Positions 54,629 through 63,140 of a stretch of DNA of 64,000 nt are shown in pieces (positions within the stretch are counted from its first letter, which is position 1; each line of letters opens with the position of its first letter). Made by a program: the position numbers and the translations under genes. This stretch comes from Sphingobium sp. AP49. Its GTDB lineage: Bacteria; Pseudomonadota; Alphaproteobacteria; Sphingomonadales; Sphingomonadaceae. The stretch lies in assembly GCF_000281715.2 (NCBI RefSeq), contig NZ_CP124576.1:503501-567500 (forward strand), given 5' to 3'. Below the pieces are notes generated by a model. The model did no database searches. It was not told the DNA's origin and saw only the letters and a list, made by a program, of their open reading frames with translations.

Positions 54629-55414
54629 ATGACCCGCCTTCGCTTCACCCAGGTCGACGCCTTTGCCGACGCGCCCTTTACCGGCAATCCGGCGGCGGTG
54701 ATGCCGCTCGACGCCTGGCTCGACGATGCGGTGCTGCAGGCGATCGCGGCGGAAAACAACCTGTCCGAAACCGCCTTTACCGTGCCGACGCCGGACGACG
54801 CAGAGGCCGATTATGCGCTGCGCTGGTTCACCCCGGCGGTCGAGGTGAAGCTGTGCGGCCATGCCACGCTGGCGAGCGGCCATGTGCTGATGCAGGGTGA
54901 GACCATCCGCTTTCGCACCCGCCATGCCGGGGTGCTGACCGTGACCCGTGCGGGCGAGGGATATGAGCTGTCGCTGCCGGCCTGGACCAGCGATCCCAAG
55001 CCCCTGCCGGAACTGGCGGCGGGGATGGGCGGCGACATCGTCGAGACGCGCTGGCGCGATGGCGGCTATGCGATTTTCGTCTATCGCGATGCGGCAGCGA
55101 TCCGCGCGCTGGAACCCGATTTCGCGACCCTGCGCAAGCTGGGCGACAATCTGCTGATGGCGACCGCGCCGGGCGACGACAGCGACATCATCAGCCGCGT
55201 CTTCGTGCCCGGCGGCGGCATCGACGAGGATCCGGTGACCGGATCGGCCCATGGCCTGCTGACGCCCTATTGGACGGAGCGCCTCGGCAAGACTGCGATC
55301 AGCGCCTATCAGGCGTCGGCGCGCGGCGGGCGGCTGGGCTGCCGGCTGGAGGGCGAGCGGGTGGTGATGACCGGCGCCTGTCGCACGGTCATCGAGGGCA
55401 TATTCACCCTTTAA
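54629..55414 (+). CDS. PhzF-family isomerase-like protein
   Basis: 261 residues from ATG at 54629. PhzF signatures: FTQVDAFADAPFTGNPAAV, NLSETAFTV with the catalytic Glu, RWFTPAVEVKLCGHATLA and GIDEDPVTGSAHG. The fold resembles diaminopimelate epimerase; the family includes the phenazine enzyme but most members, like this one outside a phenazine cluster, are of unknown substrate. Its 3' end overlaps the convergent serine hydrolase by four bases. Confidence 0.9.
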   Translation: MTRLRFTQVDAFADAPFTGNPAAVMPLDAWLDDAVLQAIAAENNLSETAFTVPTPDDAEADYALRWFTPAVEVKLCGHATLASGHVLMQGETIRFRTRHAGVLTVTRAGEGYELSLPAWTSDPKPLPELAAGMGGDIVETRWRDGGYAIFVYRDAAAIRALEPDFATLRKLGDNLLMATAPGDDSDIISRVFVPGGGIDEDPVTGSAHGLLTPYWTERLGKTAISAYQASARGGRLGCRLEGERVVMTGACRTVIEGIFTL

Positions 55415-56535
55415 CCGGGGAAGAGGCCGATCAGCCGGGCCAGTTGCGCCTTCACGGCGGTGCGTTGTTCCCTTTTCGGCGACATGCCGATCCGCACGAT
55501 CGTCAGCCGCTGGCCGGGCGCGACCAATATATATTGGCCGTTATGGCCGACGCAGCCGAACAGGCTGGCGGAGGCCAGGCCCGGCATCAGCGCGCTCTCG
55601 CTGCTGTCCCGGTTGAGCCAGAGATGCGCGCCATAGGCCGCGTTCCGGGTCGATGGCGCGCGCATATAGTCGACCCATTTTTCCGGCACGATCTGATGGC
55701 CGACGGGCGAGCGGCCATGGTTGCGCAGCAATTCGCCGAAGCGACCATAGTCGCGTGCGGTCATGTGCATCATCGACCCGCCGATCAGCGTGCCATGGGC
55801 GTCATATTCGGGGGTGAGGCTAGCGAGCTTGCCCGGCGCCTTCAGCCGGCCGTCGATGAACATCTGCATCGCCCGGCGGCGCATGTCGGGATCATCGCTG
55901 TTGGTCAGCATCCGCGTCATCAGGTCCGACAGGATCATCGTGCTGCCGGTGGAGTAGGAGAATGTCTCGCCCGGAACATGCGCCAGCGGCTTGGATTCGG
56001 CATAGGCCGCCATGTCCTGCGCGCCGTCCATGAACAGCATGCGGACGGTATCGCCGTCGGTAATCGGCTCGCCATCTTCGGCATGGTCGAGGCCCGATGT
56101 CATCGACAATAGTTGGCGCAGGGTGATGCGGCCACGCGGATCGCCCGGCTGGCTCCAGGCCGCGACCGGCACCGGCGAATCGAGCGCCAGTCGTCCGTCC
56201 GACACCATCAGGCCGACCAGCACCGCGGTCACGCTCTTGGCCATCGACCAGGATAGCAATTTCGTGTCGGGGGTGATGCCGGGGGCATAGCGTTGTGCGA
56301 TCACCTTGCCGTCGCGCATCACCAGCAAGGCGCGGGTTTCACCCATTTCCTTGTCGTCGAACAGCGGATCGATCGCGCCGCGCAGTGCGCTGGCGCTGAC
56401 CACCGCATCGGTATCGACCGTGTAGACGGGTTCGGGTGCATGGGCGGCGCGCCCCGCCAGCGTGCCGGCCAGGACGAGCGCCACCAGTCCGGCACCCATG
56501 GCAAGGCGCTTTACGATTCGCTTCTCGATCTGCAT
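55411..56535 (-). CDS. Serine hydrolase, class C beta-lactamase/penicillin-binding fold
   Basis: 374 residues with one N-terminal membrane helix (about 13-30) that may act as signal or anchor. Catalytic SxxK is S97-M-A-K100 (SWSMAKSV); the second motif is YST in FSYSTGSTM rather than the usual YxN, and the third is HNG (CVGHNGQY). Such proteins are esterases, peptidases or 6-aminohexanoate-dimer hydrolase relatives more often than beta-lactamases. It diverges from the small membrane protein at 56574. Confidence 0.87.
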   Translation of the reverse strand: MQIEKRIVKRLAMGAGLVALVLAGTLAGRAAHAPEPVYTVDTDAVVSASALRGAIDPLFDDKEMGETRALLVMRDGKVIAQRYAPGITPDTKLLSWSMAKSVTAVLVGLMVSDGRLALDSPVPVAAWSQPGDPRGRITLRQLLSMTSGLDHAEDGEPITDGDTVRMLFMDGAQDMAAYAESKPLAHVPGETFSYSTGSTMILSDLMTRMLTNSDDPDMRRRAMQMFIDGRLKAPGKLASLTPEYDAHGTLIGGSMMHMTARDYGRFGELLRNHGRSPVGHQIVPEKWVDYMRAPSTRNAAYGAHLWLNRDSSESALMPGLASASLFGCVGHNGQYILVAPGQRLTIVRIGMSPKREQRTAVKAQLARLIGLFPG

Positions 56536-56573
56536 AAGCCGGCGCCCTTAGCATGGAGGCGCGAAGAAGGGCC

Positions 56574-56894
56574 ATGGCGGTTCGTGGTAAATGGTGGATC
56601 GTCGCGGCGGTGATTGTCGTCGCGCTGCTGGTCGCGCTGGCGTGGAACTGGTCGACCTTGCGCGCACAGGCGCAGTTGGGGTCGGCCTATGGCGCGCGGC
56701 TGACCTGTTCCTGCCGCTATGTCGAGGGGCGTGCTATGGGGAACTGCCAAGGCGACAAGGAACCGGGCATGGCGATGGTGCGGCTGACCGACAAGCCGGA
56801 GGAACGGGCTGTCGAGGCCCATGTGCCGTTGCTGGCGTCGCGTACCGCGCGCTTCAAGCCGGGCTGGGGCTGTCTGCTCGATCCGGTGGGGTAG
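56574..56894 (+). CDS. Small membrane-anchored cysteine protein, hypothetical
   Basis: 106 residues from ATG at 56574. Residues 8-25 form one membrane helix (IVAAVIVVALLVALAW) after a basic start, so the rest should be periplasmic. The outer part has four cysteines (CSCRY, NCQGD, GWGC), enough for two disulphides, and little else conserved to my eye. It is divergent from the serine hydrolase with 38 bases between starts, which suggests a shared promoter and related roles. Family not recognised. Confidence 0.6.
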   Translation: MAVRGKWWIVAAVIVVALLVALAWNWSTLRAQAQLGSAYGARLTCSCRYVEGRAMGNCQGDKEPGMAMVRLTDKPEERAVEAHVPLLASRTARFKPGWGCLLDPVG

Positions 56895-56985
56895 AGGGCT
56901 GGTGCCGGAATGCGCCGGATGGCGCATCTCAAACAGACACTCCGCGCCACTGGCACCTGTGGCCCTGAGTCGCTAAGGCCGGTCC

Positions 56986-58758
56986 ATGCCCCGCGACATT
57001 CCCACGCTGCTCCACGATATTTTCGGCTTCACGACGTTTCGCGGGGTGCAGGAACAGGTGGTCGGCCGGGTCATGGCGGGGCAGCCGACCCTGGCGATCA
57101 TGCCGACCGGCGCGGGCAAGTCGCTCTGCTACCAGTTGCCGGCGGTGGCGCTAGACGGTTGCTGCGTCGTCGTCTCGCCGCTGATCGCGCTGATGCACGA
57201 CCAACTGCGCGCCGCGACCGCCGTGGGCATCCGCGCCGCCAGCCTGACCAGCGTCGATGCCGACTGGCGCGAGACGCAGGATCGCCTCCGCAATGGCGAG
57301 CTGGACCTGCTCTATGTCGCGCCGGAACGGGCGAGCGGCGAAGGGTTCCGCAATCTGCTGCGGTCGGCGAAGGTCGCCCTGTTCGCGATCGACGAAGCGC
57401 ATTGCGTGTCCGAATGGGGGCATGATTTCCGCCCCGACTATCGGCTGCTGCGGCCGCTGCTCGATGAGTTTCCCGATGTCCCGCGCCTGGCGCTGACGGC
57501 CACGGCGGACGCGCATACCCGCAAGGACATATTGGTCCAGCTCGGCATTCCCGAGGATGGCCTCATCATCTCCGGCTTCGACCGGCCCAATATCCGCTAT
57601 GCCGTCCATCCGCGCGATGGCCTCACCCGCCAGCTGGCCGACCTGCTGGCCGCCAATCCCGGACCGGGCGTCGTCTATGCGCCGACCCGCGCCGCGACCG
57701 AGAAGCTGGCCGAGACGCTGGGGCGCGGCGGCCGGGCGGTGCGCGCCTATCATGCCGGGCTCGATCCGGCGGTGCGCGCCCGCAATCAGGCCGCCTTCAT
57801 CGCCAGCGAGGATATGGTGATGGTCGCCACCGTCGCCTTTGGCATGGGGATCGACAAGCCCGACGTGCGCTTCGTCGCCCATGCCGGCCTGCCCAAGTCG
57901 ATCGAGGGCTATTATCAGGAATCGGGCCGCGCCGGCCGCGATGGCGAACCGGCGGTCGCGCATCTCTTCTGGGGGGCGGAGGATTTCGCCCGTGCCCGCC
58001 AGCGCATCATGGAGCTGGAACCGGCGCGCCAGCAGGGCGAGCGGGCGCGGATCGCGGCGCTTGGGGCGCTGGTCGAGACGGCGACCTGTCGCCGGGCGAT
58101 CCTGCTGCGGCATTTCGGTGAAGATCCGCCGGCGACCTGCGGCAATTGCGACAATTGCCTGACCCCGCCGGCCAGCGTTGATGCCACCGAAACGGCACGC
58201 AAATATCTGTCGGCGGTCTATCGCACCGGCCAGAGCTTTGGCGCGGGCCATATCGAGGCGGTGCTGAGTGGCGCCGTCACCGACAAGATTCGCGAGCGCG
58301 GGCATGACAAGATATCGGTCCATGGCATTGTCGATGGCGACGAGACGGCGCTGCTGCGGCCGGTGTCGCGCGCGCTGCTGGTGCGGGACGCGCTGGAGAC
58401 GACCGAGCATGGCGGGCTGATGCTGGGGCCGAATGCCCGGCCGATCCTGCGCGGCGAGGAAGAGGTGCGCATCCTGGTGCCGCCGCGGCGCGAGCGGAAG
58501 AAGCGCAATGCCCGTAATGGCAGCGATGCCAATCCGATCGGCGATCCGCTGTTCGATGCGCTGCGCACCTGTCGCCGTGAACTGGCGCAGGAGGCAGGGG
58601 TGCCGCCCTATGTCATCTTCCATGATTCGACGCTGCGCGAAATGGCGGAGCAGCGGCCCGCGACCATCCATGAGCTGGGCATGGTGAGCGGCGTCGGGCA
58701 GAAGAAGCTGGACGCCTATGGTGATGCTTTCCTGGCGGCGATCCGGCCCTATCTGTAG
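56986..58758 (+). CDS. recQ: ATP-dependent DNA helicase RecQ
   Basis: 590 residues. Superfamily 2 helicase motifs: Walker A TGAGKS at 41-46, DEAH box in FAIDEAHCVSEWGHDFRPDYR, QESGRAGRDG as motif VI; the zinc site CGNCDNC, an RQC winged helix and a C-terminal HRDC domain (about 520-590). Acts in recombination and replication restart. Complete and unremarkable. Confidence 0.96.
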   Translation: MPRDIPTLLHDIFGFTTFRGVQEQVVGRVMAGQPTLAIMPTGAGKSLCYQLPAVALDGCCVVVSPLIALMHDQLRAATAVGIRAASLTSVDADWRETQDRLRNGELDLLYVAPERASGEGFRNLLRSAKVALFAIDEAHCVSEWGHDFRPDYRLLRPLLDEFPDVPRLALTATADAHTRKDILVQLGIPEDGLIISGFDRPNIRYAVHPRDGLTRQLADLLAANPGPGVVYAPTRAATEKLAETLGRGGRAVRAYHAGLDPAVRARNQAAFIASEDMVMVATVAFGMGIDKPDVRFVAHAGLPKSIEGYYQESGRAGRDGEPAVAHLFWGAEDFARARQRIMELEPARQQGERARIAALGALVETATCRRAILLRHFGEDPPATCGNCDNCLTPPASVDATETARKYLSAVYRTGQSFGAGHIEAVLSGAVTDKIRERGHDKISVHGIVDGDETALLRPVSRALLVRDALETTEHGGLMLGPNARPILRGEEEVRILVPPRRERKKRNARNGSDANPIGDPLFDALRTCRRELAQEAGVPPYVIFHDSTLREMAEQRPATIHELGMVSGVGQKKLDAYGDAFLAAIRPYL

Positions 58759-58891
58759 CGGCTGAGCTTGTGGCCCCGTTTCTCGACGGGCTCGAAACGA
58801 ACGGATGGCGGGGCATCGATGCCGGTTGGGCGTGCAGACGCTTGAATCCTGGGACGGGCGGGCGCATGGCGGGGGCGAAGGAGATTTGCCC

Positions 58892-59320
58892 ATGTTCCGC
58901 CAGCTAACCGATCGCCTCTATGTCTCGCCCCAGATCAGCGTCGATCAGGTCGAGACCGCCAAGGCGCTGGGCGTGACCATGATCATCAACAACCGCCCCG
59001 ATGACGAGGAGCCGGGCCAGACCAACGGCGCTGCGGTCGAGGCGGCGGCGATCGACGCCGGCGTCGCCTATGCCGCCGTGCCGGTCGCCCATGGCGGCTT
59101 TGCCCCCTGGCAGCTCGACGGCATGGCCGCCGCGATCGAGCAGGCGGGCGAGGGCAAGATCCTGGCCTATTGCCGGTCGGGCACGCGCAGCACCCTGCTG
59201 TGGGCGCTGACCCGGGCGCGGGCGGGCGACAATGCCAATGTGCTGGCCGCCCAGGCCGAGGCGGCCGGCTACGACCTGACGCCGGTGCGTCAGATCATGG
59301 ATGCCTTGAAGCCCGCCTGA
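58892..59320 (+). CDS. DUF442 / TIGR01244 phosphatase-like protein
   Basis: 142 residues from ATG at 58892. Dual-specificity-phosphatase-like fold seen as the N-terminal part of Blh-type proteins: MFRQLTDRLYVSPQIS, IINNRPDDEEPGQ and the P-loop AYCRSGTRS with C94. In sulphur metabolism related proteins are fused to persulphide dioxygenases or rhodanese domains; this is the stand-alone version. Cytoplasmic. Substrate unknown. Confidence 0.85.
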   Translation: MFRQLTDRLYVSPQISVDQVETAKALGVTMIINNRPDDEEPGQTNGAAVEAAAIDAGVAYAAVPVAHGGFAPWQLDGMAAAIEQAGEGKILAYCRSGTRSTLLWALTRARAGDNANVLAAQAEAAGYDLTPVRQIMDALKPA

Positions 59321-59481
59321 AAATAGGATTGCGGTCGCTTAACTTCGCATATTTCCCGCACATTTCGACTTTATCTTGCTCCGGTAGGAAATCATCTTGC
59401 GAGGAGATGGGCGCGCCGGACGATGGGAAAGAGCCGGGCGCAGCCTAACTAGGCCGGGCTTTGTAGGACAGATGGCGGCGT

Positions 59482-60510
59482 TCAGCTGCACTCCACCGTG
59501 ACATGCTCCATGCGCGGCAGGCTGCGCACCCGTTCGCGGACCCTGGCGCCGTCGGCGCCGGGGGCGAGGCTGATGATCGCGGCATGGGCGTGCGGGCCGA
59601 TGCGCCAGACATGGAGGTCGCGGATGGTGGCGCCTTCGGCTTCGACCAACCCGCGCACCCGAGCCATCAGCGCGGGTTCGGCGGTGTCGAGCAGGATCGC
59701 TGCGGTATCCTTCATCAGGCCCCAGGCCCAGCGCGCGATGACCGCCGCGCCGAGCAGGCCGACCGCCGGATCGAGCCACCACCAGCCAAGATAGCGGCCG
59801 GCCAGCAGCGCGGCGATCGCCAGCACCGACGTCAGCGCATCGGTCAGCACATGGACATAGGCGGCGCGCAGATTATTGTCGGCATGGCCGCTCTTGTGGT
59901 CGTGATCATGATCGTCATGCGTATGGCCGTGCGAATGGCCATGATCATGGCTGTGATCGTGGCCGAGCAGCAGGGCGCTGACCAGGTTGATGACCAGGCC
60001 GACGACCGCGACCAGCGTCGCCTCGCCAAAGGCGACCTGCACCGGCTCGAACAGGCGCATGCCGGATTCGATCGCGATGAAGAGCGCAGTCAGCAGCAAC
60101 AGCAGCGCCGAAGCGAAGCCGGACAGGTCACCGACCTTGCCGGTGCCGAAGGTGTAGCGCGGGTTGCGGGCATGGCGCCTGGCATAGCTGTAGGCGGCGG
60201 CGGCCACGGCCAGTGCGCCGGCATGGGTCGCCATGTGGAAACCGTCGGCCAGCAGCGCCATCGATCCGGTGATCCAGCCGAAGGCGATTTCCACCACCAT
60301 GGTCGCGGCGGTCAGCCAGACGACCCAGAGGGTGCGTTTGGCATTCTTGTCATGCCCGGCGCTCAGATAGATATGGTCGAAATAATGGCGTTCCTCGCCA
60401 TCGTCATCGATCGGCGGCGGCGCGGCCGGGGCAGAAGCATGGGCGTGGTCATGGCTGCAGCCGGCACCATGATGATGGTGCCCATGGGCGTGATCGTCGT
60501 GCATCGTCAT
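59482..60510 (-). CDS. dmeF: DmeF-type CDF efflux transporter (Co/Ni)
   Basis: 342 residues. His-rich N terminus (about residues 3-25) and a second His/Asp-rich loop (GHDHSHDHGHSHGHTHDDHD, about 183-202) between helices four and five. Six membrane helices with the metal pairs HxxxD: ADGFHMATHA in helix two and HVLTDALTSV in helix five. C-terminal cytoplasmic domain ends RMEHVTVECS. It exports Co(II) and Ni(II), possibly Zn. Coupled to its regulator by ATGA overlap at 60507-60510. Confidence 0.93.
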   Translation of the reverse strand: MTMHDDHAHGHHHHGAGCSHDHAHASAPAAPPPIDDDGEERHYFDHIYLSAGHDKNAKRTLWVVWLTAATMVVEIAFGWITGSMALLADGFHMATHAGALAVAAAAYSYARRHARNPRYTFGTGKVGDLSGFASALLLLLTALFIAIESGMRLFEPVQVAFGEATLVAVVGLVINLVSALLLGHDHSHDHGHSHGHTHDDHDHDHKSGHADNNLRAAYVHVLTDALTSVLAIAALLAGRYLGWWWLDPAVGLLGAAVIARWAWGLMKDTAAILLDTAEPALMARVRGLVEAEGATIRDLHVWRIGPHAHAAIISLAPGADGARVRERVRSLPRMEHVTVECS

Positions 60511-60779
60511 TTCCCGTAGCGGCGGATCAGCGCCAGCATTTCTTCCGTGGCGGCGGCCCGTTCTTCATCGGTCAGGCCGGGGCGGGCGACATGTTCGCGC
60601 ATATGCTGCTCGATCAGTTCCTCCATCAGGCTGCCGACCGCGCCGCGCACCGAGGCGACCAGTTGGAGTGTTTCCGAGCAGCCGGCGTCGCCCGCCAACT
60701 GGCGCTCGACGGCGTTCACCTGCCCCGCGATGCGGCGCACCCGCGCCAGCAATTTGTCCCGATCCGCGATGATGTGCAT
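60507..60779 (-). CDS. dmeR: RcnR/CsoR-family metal-sensing repressor (DmeR)
   Basis: 90 residues from ATG at 60777-60779. All-helical metal repressor. By alignment with E. coli RcnR, every nickel/cobalt ligand is present one position earlier: H2, C34 (AGCSE), H59 and H63 (EQHMREH). Metal binding should release DNA and allow dmeF expression. Forms an operon with dmeF. Confidence 0.92.
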   Translation of the reverse strand: MHIIADRDKLLARVRRIAGQVNAVERQLAGDAGCSETLQLVASVRGAVGSLMEELIEQHMREHVARPGLTDEERAAATEEMLALIRRYGK

Positions 60780-60794
60780 AGGGTACCCCCCTAT
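60778..60794 (-). promoter_or_regulatory. dmeR: DmeR operator over the dmeR start
   Basis: Inverted repeat ATAGGG-N5-CCCTAT with G/C tracts, the site type bound by RcnR/DmeR tetramers. It covers the start codon and the G-rich ribosome site (AGGGGGG on the minus strand). A TAGTAT-like -10 box lies a few bases upstream, so bound repressor would block both transcription start and translation start. Confidence 0.7.
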
Positions 60795-60870
60795 ACTATG
60801 TGGATAAGTGGCGCAAGGCGTGGGGGATGGGGCGGGAATGCCAATCGGAGCCCTGAACCGACGCGACAGT

Positions 60871-61256
60871 CGAAGTTCACAGTGTCGTGCGGGTGATTTC
60901 GGGCCAACGCGCCGGCCAAGCGCCTGTCCCGCGCCGGTGAAGCGACAGGCGCGCGACAATCGGGTCATGATGACGCGCCTGCGACGCGACAGGGGGAGGA
61001 CAACGAGGCGACAAGGAAGCGACACTCGCGCGCCGGTCGGGCGACAACCGGCTGGCGGCAAGGGCTGGAAAGAGGGCCGGGCGTCCATCGCCCAAGGTGG
61101 ATCAGAAAAAGGCCGAGTAGGAAAGCGAAGGCCAGCAGGGTTGGAGCGGGTTTAAGAAGAGACTCCGCTTCTCGGTCCGTTACGAGAAAAAGCGGGATGC
61201 CGGGTCAAGCCCGGTATGACGGACGAGGAGATGGCAACTAACGACCGGAAGTTGCC
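60871..61256. repeat. Dispersed composite repeat, copy B
   Basis: Second copy of the element at 11091-11501, same orientation. Blocks shared in order: CGAAGTTCACAGTGT (60871), GACACTCGCGCGCCGG versus GACACCCACGCGCCGG, AGTAGGAAAGCG (61116-61127), GTTACGAG + AAAAGCGGGATGCCGG + TCAAGCCCGG, and AACTAACGACCGG versus GATTAGCGACCAG at the end. Copies are only about two-thirds alike by eye, with long CGACAGGCGC-rich diverged parts. No gene is seen in 60795-61483. Confidence 0.7.
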
Positions 61257-61266
61257 CTCACCATCA

Positions 61267-61358
61267 TCGTCACCCTGAACTTGTTTCCGGGTCCATTTTT
61301 CCTAATGCGCCAATGGCCTGTTGGGCCTGATAGATGCTGAAACAAGTTCAGCATGACG
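61267..61358. repeat. Intergenic inverted repeat (CTGAACTTGTTTC type)
   Basis: CGTCACCCTGAACTTGTTTC (61268-61287) and GAAACAAGTTCAGCATGACG (61339-61358) are near-perfect inverted copies with a short spacer. This repeat class is scattered through sphingomonad intergenic DNA. Confidence 0.6.
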
Positions 61359-61483
61359 TTGGTGAAATGGCGGAACGCCAACTCTCTCCTGCCCCTTTTA
61401 TCTTCTCCGCGTTCTTCGCGGCTCCGCGCAAAAATGAATCGTCCGGACGCGCGGAGAGAGGGAATGATGGCTCTCTACCCCAA

Positions 61484-62473
61484 TCAGACAGTCGGTCGTG
61501 TCCACAGCCCGGCAGACCGCGCCGCATCGGCCGGCCAGCGTCGCGCCCGCCCTGGCACCTGTCGGCCCGCGCGGATCACCCAGCCTAGCTTCTCGCGCCC
61601 CGGCGTCACCACGCGATGGTCCCAGGCATGCTCGCCCCGCCGCGCCACTTCGCGCGCGATGTCGCCATAGATGCCGGCCGCCGCCAGCACCGCCCAGGCC
61701 GCCCGCGCCGGCAGCGCGCCGGTGCCATGGCGCGCGCTGTCCTCATAGGCGGCCGCCATATCGGCCAGCCGCCGCCCCAGCAGCGCTAGGCGCGGCCGCA
61801 GCCAGGGCTTCATATGCTCGCCGGGCGGCATGTCCATTTCCACCAGCCATTCGACCGGCAGGTAACAGCGATCGGCTATCTCATCCTCGCTGATGTCGCG
61901 GGCGATATTGGCGAGCTGAAAGGCGATGCCCAAGTCACAGGCCCGGTCCAGCGTCGCCTCGTCATCGGGATCGACGCCCATCAGCACCGCCATCATGCAG
62001 CCCACGGCGCCCGCGACATGATAGCAATAGCGCAGCATGTCGGCCTCGCTGCGCGGCCGCCAGTCACGCGCGTCGAGCGCAAATCCCTCCAGCAGGTCAT
62101 GGGCAAAGCGGTGCGGGATCGCGCATTCGCGCATGACGACGCCAAAGCCGTCAAAGGCCGGGTCGCCGGTCGGATCGCCGCGCAGCGCCGCATCGGTCAG
62201 CACCCGCAGCGTCGACAGCCGCGCCTGCCCGTCGGCAACGCCCCGCATCGTCCCGCCATGGTCCTGCCCATCGGCGATATCGTCGCATTTGCGGCACCAG
62301 GCATAGAGCAGCCAGGCCCGCTCGCGCGTCACTCGGTCGAACAGCTTCGACGCCATGGCAAAGCTTTTGGAACCCCGCGCGATGCTGTCGCGGGCATGGG
62401 CGACCAGGGCGGGGCGATTCCATTCTCCCCTCCTGCCTGCGGGAGGGGCCGGGGGAGGGCCTGTTAAGTCCAT
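61484..62473 (-). CDS. crtB: Phytoene synthase
   Basis: 329 residues. Squalene/phytoene-synthase fold: RGSKSFAMASKLFDRVTRERAWLLYAWCRKCDDIADGQD with the first Asp-rich motif and ANIARDISEDEIADRCYLP with the second, plus the basic QLANIARD. Condenses two geranylgeranyl diphosphates for carotenoids. Its first 16 or so codons fall inside an intergenic repeat (62425-62460), so the annotated N terminus is repeat-derived; GSKSF-like homologues start nearer residue 19. Downstream of the second LOG protein and crtI on the same strand. Confidence 0.93.
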   Translation of the reverse strand: MDLTGPPPAPPAGRRGEWNRPALVAHARDSIARGSKSFAMASKLFDRVTRERAWLLYAWCRKCDDIADGQDHGGTMRGVADGQARLSTLRVLTDAALRGDPTGDPAFDGFGVVMRECAIPHRFAHDLLEGFALDARDWRPRSEADMLRYCYHVAGAVGCMMAVLMGVDPDDEATLDRACDLGIAFQLANIARDISEDEIADRCYLPVEWLVEMDMPPGEHMKPWLRPRLALLGRRLADMAAAYEDSARHGTGALPARAAWAVLAAAGIYGDIAREVARRGEHAWDHRVVTPGREKLGWVIRAGRQVPGRARRWPADAARSAGLWTRPTV

Positions 62474-62520
62474 GAAGCGGACATGCCCTCCCCAAACCCC
62501 TCCCGCAAGCGGGAGGGGAA
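62425..62520. repeat. GC-rich inverted repeat at the crtB start
   Basis: Two near-palindromic blocks, CTCCCCTCCTGCCTGCGGGAGGGG (arms CCCCTCC...GGGAGGGG) and CCCCTCCCGCAAGCGGGAGGGG, flank the crtB start codon; the outer parts GGGGGAGGGC and GCCCTCCCC are complementary to each other, so the whole 96 bases can fold into one structure. Confidence 0.65.
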
Positions 62521-62527
62521 TATTATT

Positions 62528-63112
62528 TCAGAGCCGTGCGGCCTTCATCGCGAAGATCGTCTCATGCGGCTTATACGCGGCCATCTGGTCCAGCAGCGCC
62601 TCGATGCTGTCATCATGGATCATGATGCCGGCATGCTGCGGCCGGATGAAGCCGGCGTCCACCATCTGCCGGTTGAAACCGATCAGCTGGTCATAGAAGC
62701 CCGCGACGTTGAGCAGGCCGACCGGCTTGTTGTGATAGCCCAGCTGCGCCCAGCTGATCGCTTCCCACAGCTCGTCCATCGTGCCGACGCCGCCCGGAAT
62801 GGTGACGAAGCCGTCCGACAGGTCGGTGAAGAACTGCTTGCGCTGGTGCATGGTCTCGACCACGTGCAGTTCGGTGCAGCCGCGATGCGCGACTTCGGCG
62901 CCGACCAGCGCCTCGGGGATCACGCCGATCACCTCGCCGCCCGCTTCCAGCGCCGCGTCCGCCACCGCGCCCATCAGGCCCAGCCGCCCGCCGCCATAGA
63001 CGACGCCGATGCCGCGCTGTGCCAGGGTACGGCCGACATGGCGCGCCGCGTCGATATAGGTGAGGTCGGCCGGCGTCGCCGAACCGCAATAAACAGCCAG
63101 TCTTTTCATCAT
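62528..63112 (-). CDS. Short LOG-family nucleotide phosphoribohydrolase
   Basis: 194 residues. LOG signature VVYGGGRLGLMGAVADAAL and PGGVGTMDELWEAISWAQLG; CGSATP near the start. Likely releases a purine base from a nucleoside monophosphate (cytokinin activation in plant-associated bacteria). It is the short form, in contrast to the 292-residue protein at 36255. It sits between crtI and crtB in the same direction, so possibly co-expressed with carotenoid genes. Confidence 0.9.
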   Translation of the reverse strand: MMKRLAVYCGSATPADLTYIDAARHVGRTLAQRGIGVVYGGGRLGLMGAVADAALEAGGEVIGVIPEALVGAEVAHRGCTELHVVETMHQRKQFFTDLSDGFVTIPGGVGTMDELWEAISWAQLGYHNKPVGLLNVAGFYDQLIGFNRQMVDAGFIRPQHAGIMIHDDSIEALLDQMAAYKPHETIFAMKAARL

Positions 63113-63140
63113 CTTCCAGTCCCGAAGCGTCGCGCGCTCC

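Noticed and set aside
55411..56535. Annotation as a beta-lactamase resistance gene
   Set aside because: Only the shared SxxK/HxG serine-hydrolase fold is visible, with YST in place of the usual YxN motif; resistance is not supported.
60507..61088. 193-residue version of dmeR starting in the upstream repeat
   Set aside because: The extra 103 residues are repeat-derived and have no family similarity; RcnR-type proteins are about 90 residues and the ATG at 60779 keeps the metal ligand H2.
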